A stretch of DNA of 64,000 nt from Rahnella sikkimica (lineage in GTDB: Bacteria > Pseudomonadota > Gammaproteobacteria > Enterobacterales > Enterobacteriaceae), in contig NZ_CP019062.1 in the NCBI RefSeq assembly GCF_002951615.1, forward strand, positions 1,240,001 to 1,304,000, in the 5' to 3' direction. A program made the position numbers and the translations under genes. Below the pieces are notes generated by a model. The model made no database searches. It worked only from the letters and a program-made list of their open reading frames with translations, and was not told the DNA's origin. Below are positions 62,926 to 64,000 of this stretch, piece by piece (positions within the stretch are counted from its first letter, which is position 1; every line of letters starts with the position of its first letter).

Positions 62926-64000
62926 TTAGCTCCCTTCCTGGTTTGGGTCAGGCTGTTCAACAGCCAGATTGAATAGGGGTTTTACCGGCCAGCTGAACCG
63001 CATACTGGCTCCGCCGAGTGAACTGCTTTCAACCGCAATGCGCCCCTGATAGGCCACGGCGATAGAATGGACGATAGCCAGCCCGAGCCCGCAGCCGCCG
63101 GTTGCGCGGTCGCGACTTGGATCGAGGCGAACAAAGGGTTCGAAAATGCGCGCACGTTCTTGTTCCGGAATGCCGGGGCCGTCGTCTTCGACCTGCAAAT
63201 GGGCCATTTCGCCGTCAAGCCACAGGCTGATGCGCAGCATTTCCTGAGAATAACGCAGGCCGTTGTTCACCAGATTGTCGAGCACGCGCTCCATCAGCCG
63301 TAAATCGACGCCGCCGAAATCGAGGTTTTCCGGTGGCTGATAAAGGATAGTCCGTTCACCATTGATCAGGCGGAAATCATCCACCTTGTCCTCCAGCCAG
63401 TGCGCCAGATTCACTTTTTCCAGATGCAACGCCACCTGCGGGCGATCCAGCCGGGCATAGGTCAGCAGTTCATCAATCAGCGCTTCGAGCTGGCCGATGT
63501 CGCGGTTAATGGCGTTTTGCTCGGATTCAGGCAGGTTCTCACTGATGGCCAGCCGGTAACGCAGGCGCACCAGCGGGGTTCGCAACTCGTGGGCAATACC
63601 GTCGATCAGCTGTTTTTTACTGGCGACCAGCGTGCTGATGTTGTCCGCCATCTGGTTAAACGCCACGCCCAGCCGGTTGAGGCTGGAGGTCGAATCGAAA
63701 TCGATACGTTCATCGAGATGGCCGTTACCAAGCCGAAGCGCGGAGTTTTCCAGCCGCAGCAAATCCTGCCAGTGCGGACGCATCCACAGGAAAACCGGCA
63801 GTGCGAGAGACAGGCCAATAAAAATCAGCAATCCCAAATCGAGCAGCCGCATTTCGTGCATGTAAAACAGATACGGGATCGGGCCGACGACCAGCACGTA
63901 GTGGCTGCGCGGGACGCGCTGGATAAAGGTGTATTCGTCGTCGAGGGCAATAATCTCGCCGTCTTTCAGGCGCTGATCCAGCGCGGGGCTGAGTTTGCGC
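62926..64000 (-). CDS. rstB: Sensor histidine kinase RstB, 5' end outside window
   Basis: RstB is the inner-membrane sensor kinase of the RstBA system, activated under PhoPQ control and acting on asr and other genes through RstA. The window contains about 358 C-terminal residues and the frame runs off the end, so the N-terminal membrane segment and most of the periplasmic domain are missing. What is seen: the last part of the periplasmic domain (VLVVGPIPYLFYMHEMRLL), the second membrane segment, HAMP, the phosphoacceptor GIAHELRTPLVRLRYRL, the N-box LVNNGLRY, and the ATP-binding DDGPGIPEQE and GCGLGLAI boxes. It aligns with E. coli RstB throughout. rstA should lie just outside the window. Confidence 0.95.
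   Translation of the reverse strand, partial: RKLSPALDQRLKDGEIIALDDEYTFIQRVPRSHYVLVVGPIPYLFYMHEMRLLDLGLLIFIGLSLALPVFLWMRPHWQDLLRLENSALRLGNGHLDERIDFDSTSSLNRLGVAFNQMADNISTLVASKKQLIDGIAHELRTPLVRLRYRLAISENLPESEQNAINRDIGQLEALIDELLTYARLDRPQVALHLEKVNLAHWLEDKVDDFRLINGERTILYQPPENLDFGGVDLRLMERVLDNLVNNGLRYSQEMLRISLWLDGEMAHLQVEDDGPGIPEQERARIFEPFVRLDPSRDRATGGCGLGLAIVHSIAVAYQGRIAVESSSLGGASMRFSWPVKPLFNLAVEQPDPNQEGS

Overview
The window is typical chromosomal DNA of an Enterobacterales bacterium. The gene set and the near-identical protein stretches shared with E. coli (HemA, Fnr, PntAB, HrpA, LdhA) point there. The glucosylglycerate pair, the Cbl-type regulator and the oxidative dehydrogenase cluster suggest Yersiniaceae, most likely Rahnella or a close relative; the genus is an inference. 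No tRNA, rRNA, CRISPR array or insertion sequence was found.

Layout. 1-5162: hemA (5' truncated)-prfA-prmC-sirB2-sirB1-kdsA, for tetrapyrrole entry, translation termination and Kdo synthesis. 5239-8285: dauA and a membrane diguanylate cyclase. 8336-12380: a three-subunit periplasmic FAD/cytochrome c sugar or polyol dehydrogenase with a GlcG/HbpS-like protein. 12770-20899: a Dpp-like peptide importer with a D-aminopeptidase, divergent from an M19 dipeptidase, probably for scavenging peptides that include D-residues. 20973-27330: ydgH, pntAB, uspE and fnr, with a conserved FNR self-regulatory site. 27697-29851: mpgP-gpgS for glucosylglycerate. 30076-38039: smrA, apbE, a LysR/azoreductase pair, a glycogen debranching enzyme, a hydroxyacid dehydrogenase and cbl.

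38040-38908 is an 869-base repeat-rich region. It precedes a Ugp/Mal-type importer operon ending in an ADPRibase-Mn-like phosphoesterase (38909-44079). 44338-49387 is an Rhs toxin/immunity locus with an AT-rich exchangeable tip that looks JAMM-like, an exported immunity candidate, and the debris of an older tip with its own probable immunity gene. 49495-58921 holds ldhA, ydbH-ynbE-ydbL (envelope lipid transport), azoR and hrpA. 59132-64000 holds ydgD, a 26-residue ydgU, asr with an RstA box, a second copy of the intergenic repeat, an M32 carboxypeptidase and rstB (truncated by the window end).

The most unusual parts are the Rhs tip region, the dispersed composite repeat shared by 38.3-38.7 kb and 61.1-61.4 kb, and the importer/phosphoesterase operon. 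The rest is well-known core genome.
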